A stretch of 64,000 nt of DNA. Origin: Sclerotiophoma versabilis. Lineage: Eukaryota > Ascomycota > Dothideomycetes > Pleosporales > Didymellaceae. A model generated the notes under the pieces. The model saw nothing but the letters and a program-made list of their open reading frames with translations, searched no databases and was not told where the DNA came from. The stretch is from the NCBI GenBank assembly GCA_012274445.1, contig JAAROD010000080.1, positions 558,001 to 622,000 of the forward strand, given 5' to 3'. Positions 32,760-44,475 of this stretch are shown here, in pieces. A program made the translations under genes and the position numbers. Each line of letters begins with the position of its first letter. Position 1 is the stretch's first letter.

Positions 32760-35082
32760 GATTGGGGTTGTTTGTAGGCGGGCTGGAAAAGGATAGGGCA
32801 GAATGAGTTGATTGCAGTTGCGTGGGGAGTTGGGTCTGAAGGCAGGGAGCAGGGGCGTGTTTGGTTTTCTAGGGAAGGGCAGAGACGCTTTGTCCCATCG
32901 TGCGTGCAAGCACACGACAGTGTTCCAGCTTCCCGCACAGGCACGTCATATCGCGTTCACACAAACAAATCACGGCGGGGCCTCACTGCTCCACAGAATT
33001 GATGTCACTGCGACAGCTATGGTGGGCATTTCGCTGTGGCTTTCGACGCCTTTCCCTTGGGCCTCAAGCCTGGCCAAACCTGCGTGGCTGCCTCTCCTGC
33101 TGAAAATGTCGTGCTGCTCCCCTTCTCGCTTGTGGATTTTGCATGTGAAGCGCGTAGAAGCGCCACTCGCTATGACGCACTAGCTCCAGAGCTATCCACA
33201 CGCAAACACACGCACGCGAGCTCTCTGCACAGGATCAGGGTTCTCGCACATGTCGGACAACTGATTTCCATGGTCTCTTGCTCCTCAGTGCTAAGCGTCG
33301 AATGGAACCATGCGCAAATCCCCCTGTTGCCGCTCCTGCGTGGTACCCAAAACTGGTCTGGAGGCAGACGGGCACTAACATTCGCCTCAGCTTTTCATGT
33401 CTCACACAAGCATTAATTGCTGAGATGCAAATGCCCTCTGGCACGTTTTTCTTGCGCACATCTTCGCAGCTGGAGGGGGCATCTGCTTGCTGCTGGGTCG
33501 AAACAACGCAGTCGTATGCGCTAGTTGCTAACCTGAAAGCGCTCGCTGAATCCCAAGCATTCAACGTGTTTGTTCTCCAAAGCAATACATATCGCCTGCC
33601 TTGCACATGGACATGGGATGATGCAAGCACGTGCCCATACAACATTGTGCATCAATCTTGGGCTGAAGCAAACCAGCAACGGTGGCAGGTTTTGCAAGGC
33701 CAACTGCAGCTCCGAGGACGTGAGCTCTGCTGTGGCGTCATTGTGTGACCCTGTCAGAAGAAGATAATGCTACGTTGCGTGTATCGTTGCAAGCCTTCAG
33801 CTGGCTGACAGTGCCATGGCGCTGTATGAGCATCACACATTCCTGAGCAGCTCTCCACTGACCGGGCTTTCTGGACTGGCCACGAGCTCTGCGCATCAGG
33901 ACTTGCCAGTGGCCGGCATTGTACAGCGGAGCGGACGCTTAAAGATAGTCTTCCATGATCCCGGGTGTGATGAGCAAGGCGGCTCCGCCCTCGTCGTACG
34001 CTCTCGCAAGGCCGTCTCCATCCTACTTGTTGCTGACGATAGCTTGAAATGCCAACAGGCTGACAGTACTGCATTGAGATTTTCAACGTCCAGCCTCACA
34101 GGCGGTAAAGGCTTGCGTCAATGCACAAAGCGGGGAACGGAGACAGGCGAGGCGTGGGGGCTGGAGGACTACGGTGAGATCAACGCTCGCTGCTTTTATT
34201 CCGCGCACTCAACCCTCTGGCCAACCCGAATCGTTGGCCTGCCACGAGTCCTCGAGCCGGAGTGGCAGCTGCTCCGAATCTCGAAACCTACCCATCGGGA
34301 TGCGTGAGGGTGCGAAAGCGAACGTTAGCAGCCGTCAACGATGCTGAAAGTGACCATCTGATACCGACACAGCCAGTCAGCGGTGAGCAGACTGCTCCTG
34401 CAGCACCTTGGGCCAGGCACCCGGGCAAAAGCCGGTCCCACGCCTCCCAGACTTACCGCAAGATAGAGACAAGCGCTATCGTACCATGCAGGTCTTCGAC
34501 GTTAGCCCGTGTCTCTGCCTGTCCCTGTGCGCACCTCGACTGCGAGACTAAAGGCTGAGAGGGCTCACACCTCTTGCTTGAATGCGAGCACAAGGATGGT
34601 TGCGCCTATCAGTGCATCTCGGTGCGTGTCCCCAAGCAGGCTCGGCCGTGTTGGCGACGCCGCTGGCGGCAGCGCTCCATGCCCGCGTGAATCGGCGCAT
34701 TGCTGCACTAAAACACCGCCACATGCTCGCTCGACCCGCTGATTACCCTCGTTCTGGGCGGTTGTGATAACGCGGCTCCTCTCTTCTTCTACTCGTGCTC
34801 AGCCTCCCGTCCCCCGTCCCCGTCCCTCACCTCACCTCCGCCGTGAAGAGCTGCAAACACCCGCGACGGCACTGCTGCCCCTGCCGGCACTCTAACGTTG
34901 TGTCCCTCGACCGCGCCCAGCACCTCGGTACGCCAGCGACGTCAGACACAAGCGAAGACATGGTCCATGCACCCAATCTTGCACCTCGAAGACCCACTGC
35001 CGCTGCCTCGAGTCACTGAGCACGCGACATCCAGCAGCGCTCCCTCTCCGGAGGCGAGAGTCTGCGCGGACTGCTCAGCAGC
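32760..35082. other. 2.3-kb region without a supported gene
   Basis: Several ORFs of 120-165 codons occur on both strands (for example 33278-33748), but they overlap each other and show no domain, signal or splice continuity. The last 300 bp are C/T-rich and are probably the promoter and 5' UTR of the rhodopsin-domain gene. Confidence 0.5.
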
Positions 35083-36868
35083 ATGATACTCCCGCGCAGC
35101 ATATACAACGAGTCGCCGCCAGAGCGCCGGACCCGTGCGACCAATAACCCCACCCTCCTCTACAGCTGGTGGTGTACCATCTTCTCCCTCGTCATCATCG
35201 GGACCCGCTTGTCTGGCCGCTACATTCGCAATGAACGCCTATTCAGGGAGGACAAGATTATGGCCCTCAGCATCATTCCTCTCATAGCCCGCATGAGCTT
35301 CGTGCACGTGGTCCTGATCTGGGGCACGAACAACGTCAACGTCAGCGCACTGAATGACCCCGTCAAGATTCGGCACCGCGAGATTGGCTCACAAATGGTT
35401 CTTGCAGCGAGAGTATTCTACGCCATGTTGTAAGGCCGCCCATCTTTAACCCCAGCACTCCCAACTAACGCAATGCAGCATATGGATGGCCAAGTACACT
35501 GTGTCCGAGTTCCTGAAGCGCTTGACTGAACGATTCTGGAAGAAGGGCTATGAGTGGGGGTTGCGCGCCATTCGGATATTCCTGATCGTCACCTTCATCG
35601 CCGTCCTGATTGCAACTCTGGCCGAATGCCAGCCTTTCACGCACTACTGGCAAGTCAAGCCAACTCCAAAGCCACGATGCCGCCAAGGCTTTGCGCAGCT
35701 GATCACCATGGGTGTCGCCGATATCATCACCGACGTTCTTTTAATCGCCTTTCCCATCCCAATCATCATTCACTCCGGCATGCCATTGAAGCGCAAGATA
35801 TCACTTGTGGGGCTCTTCTCCTTGTCCGCCATTCTCATTGTCATCACAGGAGCACGTGTCCCGATGGTTATCGAGAGACGCGGCGTTCAACAGTTTCGCT
35901 CAATGTTCGCATCATCCGAGATCCTTGCTGCTACTATCGTCTCCAACGCCATCGTCCTAGGTTCCTTTCTACGTGACCGAGGTCTAAAGAAGGCGAAATT
36001 CAAAGCTCCGTCCACTACAGATAGTATGGAGCGCAGAGGTTCCACCCGGACGCATACACTCCAACAATGGGGCAGCGACGAAGACCTTGCGCGGTCGCTT
36101 GGATATCGAACAAAACCCGAGCTAGCCGAAAAGAAGACGAGTGTGCCTAGACCAGCACCCATGGCTGATCTAGCTCTCCTGGCGCCCACCCAACAGCCTG
36201 GACCGTTCGCGAACACCAACTGGCAGTTTCCGGGTAAAGAGAACGGCTCATTACAGTCTACTAGCAATTCGACCGTAAAAGCAGCAGATATTCGAGATCC
36301 CATGCCCAGTCCCCGCGCTAGTAGCGGCAGACGGGTTTCGTTCTTCGACGTCGGCGGTTTGCTCGAGAATACCTCTCCTTCACCAACTGATTCCGTCATT
36401 GCCCACGACTTCGCAGCGCAGCCACGACGAGGGTCGAGAGCTTCCAACTCACTAATGCCCAACGGTCGCGCATACCCTCCATCAGCACGTCGATCGTCGC
36501 GCTTGTCGCAACAGTCAGAAGACTATGACACGTCTGCACGGCCCGGCAACCAATTGCGCGACCCCGGTGGCTTGTTGTCCGAGGATCGCGAGATTGAATT
36601 GGAGCGGCAGACTCGTGCGACTCCTTCAACACATTCGAGCTCTTCGAACAGCCTAGCCCTCCACCACGCGCGCAGTACTTCCTTGCATCGCAGCCCAACA
36701 CAGACAAGCTATAATGTCCCATCACTCCAAGATGCAGGTGGCCTCATCACCACTCGCTCACACGGGCCCATACCACGCAGCTCTACGCACACTAGCTTCG
36801 ATGTGCCATCTCTACAGGATGCAGGAGGGCTGCTTTCCACATCCTCTTCCTCTTCCCCTTCCAAATGA
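35083..36868 (+). CDS. rhodopsin-domain integral membrane protein with repeated tail
   Basis: Two exons, 35083..35429 and 35479..36868, give 578 aa. The 49-bp intron has a CTAAC branch and a GCAG acceptor. Seven-helix architecture: WCTIFSLVIIGTRLSGRYIR, IMALSIIPLIARMSFV, a segment around FYAMFIWMAKYTVSEF, IFLIVTFIAVLIATLAECQPF, ITDVLLIAFPIPIII, LVGLFSLSAILIVITGARV and ILAATIVSNAIVLGSF. This fits the fungal rhodopsin domain of Pth11-like and SAT4-like proteins. The cytosolic tail (about 270 residues) is Ser/Arg-rich and holds four D-x-GGLL-type motifs: FFDVGGLLEN, LRDPGGLLSE, SLQDAGGLIT and SLQDAGGLLS. The last two sit in near-identical VPSLQDAGGL repeats. Function is unknown; no ligand can be stated. 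Confidence 0.85.
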
Positions 36869-37354
36869 TTCTTAACGTGATACCCAGCTCCGGCGTGAGC
36901 CTCTGCACATGCATAGCTTGCCGGTCCCTTCTCATTTCTCTTTTTGTCCTGTACTTGCACGATATCCCACATGGTCGGCGTTCATGTCTTATGATTTATG
37001 GATGTCATGTCACGAGCGGTATTTCTCCCTTACGTACAAGATTCAACACTGTAGATAGCATCGTTTCTTGAATATAGTCGTACTGTCAACTCAGATAACA
37101 CACAATTCACCATTAAATGCTTGGACTTTGCGCGTGCATACTATTTCCAGTATCTGCCAGCTCACCTGCCCAAAGCTCCATGTACCTGCAGCCAGCCGTT
37201 GAGCGACGCGCAGTAGCTTCAAATAAGCTTTTGACAGAAGCAAAGACAGTGGAGTCATGGTTCGGAGAATTGGTAACAAAAACAATCAACGAGACGCCCG
37301 CGGGGTCAAAGCGCTGATGCTAAAGCCTCCAAACGCCCACCTCGGTTCTCATCT
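36869..37354. other. intergenic, no gene seen
   Basis: 3' end of the rhodopsin-domain gene and upstream region of the JmjC gene. No recognisable element. Confidence 0.55.
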
Positions 37355-38827
37355 ATGTCTCCTCACATCAACGAAGAAGCATCATCACCACCAAAGCCTG
37401 GCGCAATAGCTGCCTGCGATGTTGCACCGACGCTCGAAGAGATCATCCAACTAACCCGTCATGAATTGGCCGCAGCACAGGAAAACGATTCGATTTTAGA
37501 ATGCGGTCGCGCAGCTTTATGCTTGCTACGTGTGAATCCTGACCTCTCTGCGAGGTTCGCATACCAGAAATTACACGATGTTCCATACAGGGAAGTCAAG
37601 ACCTGCTGGAGGAGGTTGTATACAGATGCAACTCTTTGGAATGTCCTGAACACGACCGAAGGACGAGTCAAGCAAGCACACACGAATGAACAATGGCTTG
37701 ACGAAGCTGTCAAGCTGCTGGATATGATTCTGATCCTGACCGCGGCACCAAGAAGAGAGGAGATTGTAGAGCTGTGGTTCGCTGCGCTGGAAGCGGAGCT
37801 ATCTGCTTGTGAACCTGGAGACGCGGCGGCGCCAAAACCCTCGGAGCGCCCAGCGAAGAAGCGAAAAATTGATAATTCTACACTGAAACCATTGGCCTTT
37901 TCGACTGCTGTTATCGACCCACTTCTCACGTTACGTTACCCTATTCCTCGATGCGACAATCCAAGTCTGTCGGCTTTTCAGAAGAAGCTCTCGTCTCCTG
38001 CGACACATACACCCCTCATCATCGAGAACGCAATACATCACTGGCCCGCGTTGACAGAGCGGCCATGGAGTGACCCAGATTACCTGCTCAAACGGACACT
38101 CGGCGGCAGGCGCCTTGTCCCTATAGAGACAGGGCGCAGCTACACAGACTCCGGCTGGGGCCAAAAGATCTCCACTTTCAAAGATTTCATGTCGACATAC
38201 ATGCTCAACAACAACCTCACGTCGCAAGATCAGCCCCAAACAGGCTACCTAGCCCAACACGACCTATTCGCCCAAATCCCCTCCTTACGCGCCGACATCT
38301 CGATCCCTGACTTCTGCTACTGCGATCCTGTGCCGAACCCTCTGCCACATATCAAAGAAACGCCCAAGCTTGAAGACCCGCTTCTGAATGCTTGGTTTGG
38401 GCCCAAGGGCACGATATCGCCGTTACATACAGATCCGTATCATAACATTCTGGCGCAGGTGGTGGGGCACAAGTATGTAAGGTTGTATGCACCGGATCAG
38501 ACTGGTTGGCTATATCCGAGAGGTGTGGATGAGAGTGGTGTGGATATGAGTAATACAAGTTTGGTAGATTTGGATGAGGCCATGGAATTATTTCCTGAGA
38601 TTGGTCTCGGGAAGGAAGAAGTTTCTGGTCAAGACCTAGAGGGAGAGGAGGGAAATGACATCCAGCAAAAGAGACGAGATTTTGAGGAGCGATTTCCAGG
38701 TTTTACGACCGCGAAATACATTGAGGGTGTCCTTGGACCTGTCGACTGCCTCTACCTGCCACCAGGATGGTGGCATTATGTTAGGAGCTTAAGTCCGAGC
38801 TTCAGTGTGAGCTTTTGGTTCGATTGA
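37355..38827 (+). CDS. JmjC/cupin-8 Fe(II)/2OG dioxygenase, KDM8-like
   Basis: Single exon, 490 aa. The N-terminal 170 residues are helical, with EEIIQLTRHELAAAQ and a segment around AYQKLHDVPYREVKTCWRRLY. This matches the accessory domain of JMJD5/KDM8-like proteins. A basic SERPAKKRKID stretch follows, possibly a nuclear signal. The catalytic cupin starts near residue 190. The iron triad is His358 and Asp360 (SPLHTDPYHN) with distal His474 (GWWHYV). The line QVVGHKYVRLYAPDQ and the C-terminal FSVSFWFD fit the family. An acidic insert (about 420-450) interrupts the last strands. Activity could be protein hydroxylase or demethylase; the substrate cannot be judged from sequence. Confidence 0.88.
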   Translation: MSPHINEEASSPPKPGAIAACDVAPTLEEIIQLTRHELAAAQENDSILECGRAALCLLRVNPDLSARFAYQKLHDVPYREVKTCWRRLYTDATLWNVLNTTEGRVKQAHTNEQWLDEAVKLLDMILILTAAPRREEIVELWFAALEAELSACEPGDAAAPKPSERPAKKRKIDNSTLKPLAFSTAVIDPLLTLRYPIPRCDNPSLSAFQKKLSSPATHTPLIIENAIHHWPALTERPWSDPDYLLKRTLGGRRLVPIETGRSYTDSGWGQKISTFKDFMSTYMLNNNLTSQDQPQTGYLAQHDLFAQIPSLRADISIPDFCYCDPVPNPLPHIKETPKLEDPLLNAWFGPKGTISPLHTDPYHNILAQVVGHKYVRLYAPDQTGWLYPRGVDESGVDMSNTSLVDLDEAMELFPEIGLGKEEVSGQDLEGEEGNDIQQKRRDFEERFPGFTTAKYIEGVLGPVDCLYLPPGWWHYVRSLSPSFSVSFWFD

Positions 38828-39315
38828 GCGCCGGACTGCGCCTGCCCTTTGCAATTTCCATTATCACGATGCAGGCACTCGGCTCGCCGATATTACAGAT
38901 CTGAGCAGCCCAGCTTACGGGCCGCGAAAGCATGATTGCTTCACCTACGAGGGATGAGGACCGTGTCTTAACCTTCTGACGGAGTAAGGTTTGGATTTCC
39001 GTTTAACGCATTGTAATCATCAGGACACATGCGAAGTAACTGTGTGTTCGACTTGCGCACTCGCAAAATGCAATTTGAACCGAATTTAGACTGAGTGTTG
39101 CCCTGCACCCTCTCTCTTCTCAGGATATATCGTACAAGCAAGCTGTGTACATTAGGCACACCGTGGGGTTATCGGTTTTACTACTACTGTTAACGCCGAG
39201 AGGGGTAGTAATGCACTACATAAGAGAGCTTTGACATGTTTGGAATACATTCAAATGTCCAGAAACCTAGACTTGTCTTTCTATTCATAGCGCCTGCTTG
39301 TGAATCTCCAGCACC
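38828..39315. other. intergenic, no gene seen
   Basis: Between two same-strand genes; AT-richer, with no recognisable element. Confidence 0.55.
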
Positions 39316-40131
39316 ATGTCTGCCACTGAGCAAAAGATCATCCTAGTGACAGGTCAATCACCCTTTTTCTCTACAATAGGATTCTTCATGCTGACTATCA
39401 CAGGTGGGAACAATGGCATAGGCTTCGACACAGTCGCTGCGCTCACCGCCGCCTCCCCAACCTACCACGTCATCATCGGCTCTCGCAATCTCTCCAAGGG
39501 CACCGCCGCCCTCGAAAAGATAAAAGCCAAAAGCCACCCTGGAAGCGCCAGCCTCCTCCAACTCGACGTCACATCCGACTCCTCAATCCAAGACGCATTT
39601 GCATCCATCGAGCGAGACCATGGCCGTCTGGACGTTCTAGTCAACAACGCCGGTATCTGCCCCGAGCTCCAAGACAACAAGTGGCCAAGCAGAGAAGAAA
39701 TGCGATCGACCTTCGAGACGAATGTCTTCGGGCCGACACTATTGACACGGGCCATGCTCCCGTTGTTGCGCAGGAGTGGCGATCCTCGTATCGTCAACGT
39801 GACTTCTTCACTCGGCAGCATTAGTACACGGCTCGGCCCTACAGATATGGTGTCTGGGGCAAACTACCCTGCATATCGGATGAGCAAGGCTAGTCTAAAT
39901 ATGCTGACCGCGTACACGTGTACTCTGGAGGAAGCCAAGGGTATCAAGGTCTGGAGTTTCTGTCCTGGGTTTGTGGTTACGGATTTGGGTAGAGATAGGG
40001 AGTTGAGGATAAGTATGGGGATTGATAGCTCGGAGACTAGTGCGACGGGGATCTTGGAGATTGTGCAGGGGAAGAGGGATGAGGAGGCTGGGGGGTTTGT
40101 GGAGAGGGGGGGGAAGAGTCGCGGGTGGTAA
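39316..40131 (+). CDS. short-chain dehydrogenase/reductase
   Basis: Two exons, 39316..39352 and 39404..40131, give 254 aa. The cofactor loop becomes TGGNNGIG only after removal of a 51-bp intron (GTCAAT donor, CTGAC branch, CACAG acceptor). The intron is a multiple of three without a stop, so the unspliced frame is also open (271 aa) but breaks the glycine motif. Other SDR marks are the Asp of LLQLDVTSD, NNAG, the catalytic Ser in VNVTSSLGS and the YRMSK Tyr-x3-Lys, followed by CPGFVVTDLG. The C-terminal end is glycine-rich. This is a classical cytosolic NAD(P)-dependent reductase; the substrate is unknown. Confidence 0.93.
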   Translation: MSATEQKIILVTGQSPFFSTIGFFMLTITGGNNGIGFDTVAALTAASPTYHVIIGSRNLSKGTAALEKIKAKSHPGSASLLQLDVTSDSSIQDAFASIERDHGRLDVLVNNAGICPELQDNKWPSREEMRSTFETNVFGPTLLTRAMLPLLRRSGDPRIVNVTSSLGSISTRLGPTDMVSGANYPAYRMSKASLNMLTAYTCTLEEAKGIKVWSFCPGFVVTDLGRDRELRISMGIDSSETSATGILEIVQGKRDEEAGGFVERGGKSRGW

Positions 40132-42553
40132 GAACAAGCATTGATTTGTTCCGTCTTTGTGGCTCCTTCACCTCGGGCATGATGTGACTTAGTAAACGGG
40201 ATGGCAATGATACATCTCCATCGTCATCCTCAACTTCACTAGGCGCCGGTAGCTAGCAGGTCACGCTGGTTTCTATACCCTTTCGTATCTTTAGAACGAG
40301 CCACTTACTCTCAACTCCAACCATGGCCACATCCGGCGATCGCGGTTCGGTAGGCGAAACGAAGGCTTTCTTCAGTATTCGTGCGCAGATGACTACTAGC
40401 AGGATGACATTGTCTGTGAGTCGAAAGCTTTTCTTGACGCACAAAGCCACTGAGATCCTTTGTTGTGTGTCACGCCTCCAAAGTCATGATCAATGTATTC
40501 ACGATCCAACCATCCCGTGTCTCCCGATCTGTGCCCGATCAGAATCAGTTGTAAGTATCACCATGAACGTATACGCCGCAGCTCCACTACTCTTGTTGAT
40601 GACCGCATATCTCACCTCCTGGGTCTAGGAGCTCTGAAGAAAGGACAATGGGAACCGCTCGTAACGTTGCCGACCTGCCGTGTCCATACGTGAATGGATG
40701 TGGCGATCGAAAGAGGTTTTGAGTGTTTCCTTCCTGAGGAAAAGTCTACTAACGAGCTTCAGAGTCCCCCATCCTTCGCGCTATCTCCTACATTTACTAA
40801 AAGCAAGTCTTCGATTTCCAACTCTGGCGCAGGTCTGTAAGGCTTGAAACTACTATACCTGCACCGACAAAACGCTCCCCACAACACTTTGTTCTAGAGC
40901 TTCCCAGACGAGAGTCTCAGAGAATGTCGATTTGTCAGATAAAGAGAAAATCGGAAAAGTCGGCGTTATCGATTGGAATTAACCTGAAAGCTAAGGTCCA
41001 TGGCAAATGGGTTTCTTTTGCAGCGAGGCTGGATGAGCACATCTATACGTGCCCGCATGCAACTTATGCCCAGAACGATGTGTGGATGACCAATGGTTTG
41101 ATCTCGAAGTATCTCCAATTGCCAACGGAGCTACATATATCGATCTAGAAGCAGGTTACAGGCCCTTATATACGGCCTAACTAAGTGTCTTAGAGCTCGG
41201 ATTCTTGGGTCAATATCTGTGACCATCCCATTTCACAGAATACGTCGGTACCTTCAGGCCTCGGAAAAAGGTAGATTCACGCACCAACTTGAACAAATTC
41301 ATAAGAAGCCACCAGGGAGTTTTGTGCCGGAAATTTAACGTGAATTAGATCCTTGTCTTCGATATTTCCTAGACCATATTGACCGGTCATATGAAGGACA
41401 GCACACGCGAGAAATGGAAGTCAATGTTCAAGGATGAGCACACAGAATCAAAGCAGGACATGACGGATATTATCAGTCACGTCATCTCCACACTCACCTC
41501 ACAGCTGTAAGTATGTTAATCTCACACTGTTAATGTCCTTAGTAACAAAACTAGCCCACTAATCTGCGCCTGCGAGCATCCTTGCAGTTGGTGGATGGCA
41601 CATGGCCCATATCTACAAGCACACAACTATCGAAACGACAGGAATGTTTGCTGCGGCTTTCGTTATAGAACATTATATCTAAGTGAGACAGAATATGATT
41701 CTAGGAAACATAATCTTATCGTCCACGAAGACTGAGAGTTTGAGAAGCGCGCATTTTCGCACGGACGCAGCACATGCAAGGAGAAGGGTGTGGGTTTCGT
41801 CACCAAGAAAGAAGAGAACTGGCAGTGGGCCACGAGCTTGTAAGTATTATCGTAGTGGTCAGGATAAGGAATGTAGAGCCGTAAAAATTGAGCAAGGCCA
41901 GTACAAGCGCGTTTCGTTTTTTGGGATAGGTGTGACCGTGTGACATAAGTTGCTCAGTTCTGACGGACAAATTACACTTGACAGTGATGACTTACAAGAG
42001 ATGGCTATCACCCCAACGCGCTTTCCTAGCTTTGAGATTCCAATCACCGATGACTAGTCGTGCCTATCACACCTGCATTAACTTCGAACGGAAGTCGCTG
42101 ACTGGATTACCGAACGTGCAACAATCATGTTGCTTTCGATTGCACATCACAAGAGCTTCTGCAGGCCGCTCACACATGTCGCCTTTACGCGGCGATCTAA
42201 TGTTTCAAACGCGATATTGTTGTGTTCTCCAAATCAACTGCGTGTCTCCGTACGTAGACCCAGCGAGGCTGAGCTGCAGATGTTGCATTTCAAACGGTGG
42301 ATCAGGGATAATCAGGCAAGCGTTTGGCCAGAACCAAGTCGATTAATAATATCATGCCCCAATGAATTCGGGCTGGGCGTGATCACATAGCGACCCATGC
42401 GTTGTACGTAATGGATCTGCGAGAAACATTGTGCCTCAACTTTCAATGAGAGTCTTGAGCCTAGGGCGCTCCGAATTAGGAGAGACCAAAATACGACTGC
42501 AGAAAGCAAAAGGCTCAAGAGCGAAATGCACATGTCTGAGTCACTAATAGGGA
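40132..42553. other. gene-poor region, degraded sequence
   Basis: Only short ORFs occur and none is supported. A stretch at about 41390-41507 reads as 38 open codons ending in a donor-like GTAAGT, but no partner exon was found. It probably forms one decayed block with the HET relic that follows. Confidence 0.45.
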
Positions 42554-42850
42554 GATTTTGGAACAGCAATAACGACAAAGAGCACATATGCTAGCCTGCT
42601 AGGTGATAGAGGTTGGTCCAGTATTCCGAAAACGTTCCAGGATGCTGTAAAATTTGTCACGAAGTTTGACATTCACTATCCGTGGGTTGACACTTATTAC
42701 AGAGTCCAAAACAGTTCCAAGCACTAAGAGTGCCCCTAAAGATGGCGAGCAAATAACCAAATTCGCAGATCACCGTGCCTGCCGCAAGTACTACGAACAA
42801 CGAGCAGGGGTGTCTCTGGATTGCAGATAATCCTCATTGGCATACCTTCG
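42554..42850 (+). pseudogene. decayed HET (heterokaryon incompatibility) domain
   Basis: From 42554 the frame reads FGTAITTKS, then WSSIPKTFQDAVKFVTK and IHYPWVDTYYRVQNSSKH, and stops with TAA at 42725. This matches the core of a HET domain (WG.. / LPKTFQDAV / YLWVDSLC..QDS). Two frames over, from about 42736, the next HET block follows: KMASK, a TAA stop, then SQITVPAASTTNNEQGCLWIADNP, matching the MA..Y.NA..TIAA segment. The Leu-Cys of the usual DSLC is replaced by Thr-Tyr-Tyr. One frameshift and at least two stops make this a pseudogene. The N-terminal start and C-terminal part were not found. Confidence 0.75.
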
Positions 42851-43088
42851 AGATTATTTGTAGAGCCCTCCCTAGTTTAATGAGCCAACCCTATGAGGGT
42901 ACATGCGATATTGGCAAGCACTGATACTGTATAACGAGTATCACTGGCTCGACCAGCGGGAATATCCTAGAACTGACTGTGTGAATAGTGGAAAGAGTAG
43001 ATCTGTCACATTCTATAACACTGTAAAGCAAGCCCAAATGCAGTTTTTATTTCCTTTTGGTAAGCCTCGAAATGGAGCGCTGGTTTCT

Positions 43089-44475
43089 TCAGGCTCGCGA
43101 AATGACCCAGTCCTTTTGCACGTGGATCGCATCGCTTGGTTGCTCAGCGGTCAATTTTCGTTCGGAGCTGGCATCGTCGGCAGTGACTAGGGTCTGGTCC
43201 TTGTCGGCCTGGATATTGTCAGATCGCATCGTGAAAAGGTTATATCTCGTGCACGTACCAGCTCAATCCATGCCGTGTAGTTCGCCGGCCTGGCCGGCAT
43301 AGCTCCCAACTGTCTCGAACCCGAGGCTTTGTTCGAACTTAGTCCAGCGGAGTTGCTCATAGAAGAAGACTTGTACTTGGCTCTCAAGCGGATGTAGAAT
43401 GGTCGGAGCATAGGGATATTAATGCAGAGTCCCGCCAACATGAGCTCAACGGTGCAGAGCATGAAGGTGGTGAGTGAAGTTCCGGTCAAGTTGCCAATGA
43501 GGTTAATGGTGTAGATTTGGACTGTGTTGCCGTCAGTAGGTTCATTCACGTGTACATTGAGGGCAACTTACTAAATCTAGCCAGTGAAATGATCACACAA
43601 GCACCTCCCAGACTGAAGCAGGCCAGCACTGCGAACTTTTCAGTCTTCCGCATCTGCAACTGCCAGACGCTGCGGATTGGCAGAACCACGATGAACAAAT
43701 CAGTCACCAAGTTTGTTAGAATAAGGCTTTTTCTGTCGGTGTTGTTAGTTCTTACGCTCGGACATGATGATGTCTGCGACTTACAAGAGAAGGATCTGAT
43801 CCATACAGTGGCCGACACGTTCGACGGTCCATTGCTGAGCAATAGGGTCGCAGAGGAAGATGAAAAGAAAGTTGAAAACTATGGCCCAGACAACGACAAT
43901 AGCGCCGACACCATATACCCAAGCTCGCAGCTGATTGGCGAAGACTCGCATGTAGAGGGCAAGCTGGCTCATCTTAAGCGCTGCCAGACACCAGATGTAG
44001 ATCAGTGTAAAGGCAAATGTTATCTGCATGATTACAGGCAGGTTGTGCGTTACTGTCTGAAGTCAGTACGCCAACATCCACATGGAGATCACGATTCCAC
44101 TCACACTTCGGAAACACTGCAGAAGTTGGGTCGAAGTTCCAACCGACGCCTTTCTTTTTGTCAGTGCCGCTGCCTTTACCCTCACGGAATTGGCAGACAT
44201 ACCTATTGTGAATACTACAGCATTCATGCCTATTGTGCTGCCGGACAGGACCTGCAAAGCATCATAAGCAGCGATCCTATTAAGTCTCCTCTTCTTAGAT
44301 CACTTACCAAAGCTACAGCCGATAGAATGTCATCAAGACCAAGGCCTATCCCTCGGATTCGGCCTAAGAATCGAAATCCGACTGTGATAGCGAACAAGAC
44401 CCATAATACCGCTATAGCTATGAGCGAGTCGCGGGCACTGCGCGTCATGGGTATGGGCTCAGTCTTGATGAACAT
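43089..44475 (-). CDS. rhodopsin-domain integral membrane protein
   Basis: Seven exons, complement(43089..43208, 43259..43521, 43572..43732, 43785..44052, 44105..44149, 44203..44251, 44308..44475), give 357 aa. The introns are 50, 50, 52, 52, 53, 56 and so on, each GT-AG with a CTRAC-type branch. Membrane segments: LIAIAVLWVLFAITVGFRFL, VVFTIGVGW, ITFAFTLIYIWCLAALKMSQL, AIVVVWAIVFNFLFIFLC, LILTNLVTDLFIVVLPI, FAVLACFSLGGACVIISLARF and LTGTSLTTFMLCTVELMLAGL. The DPTSAVFPKL and CDPIAQQW blocks are family marks. The start is taken as MFIKTEPIPM; an upstream Met is possible. The C terminus ends VQKDWVISRA. Function is unknown; the gene is divergent from the P450. Confidence 0.82.
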
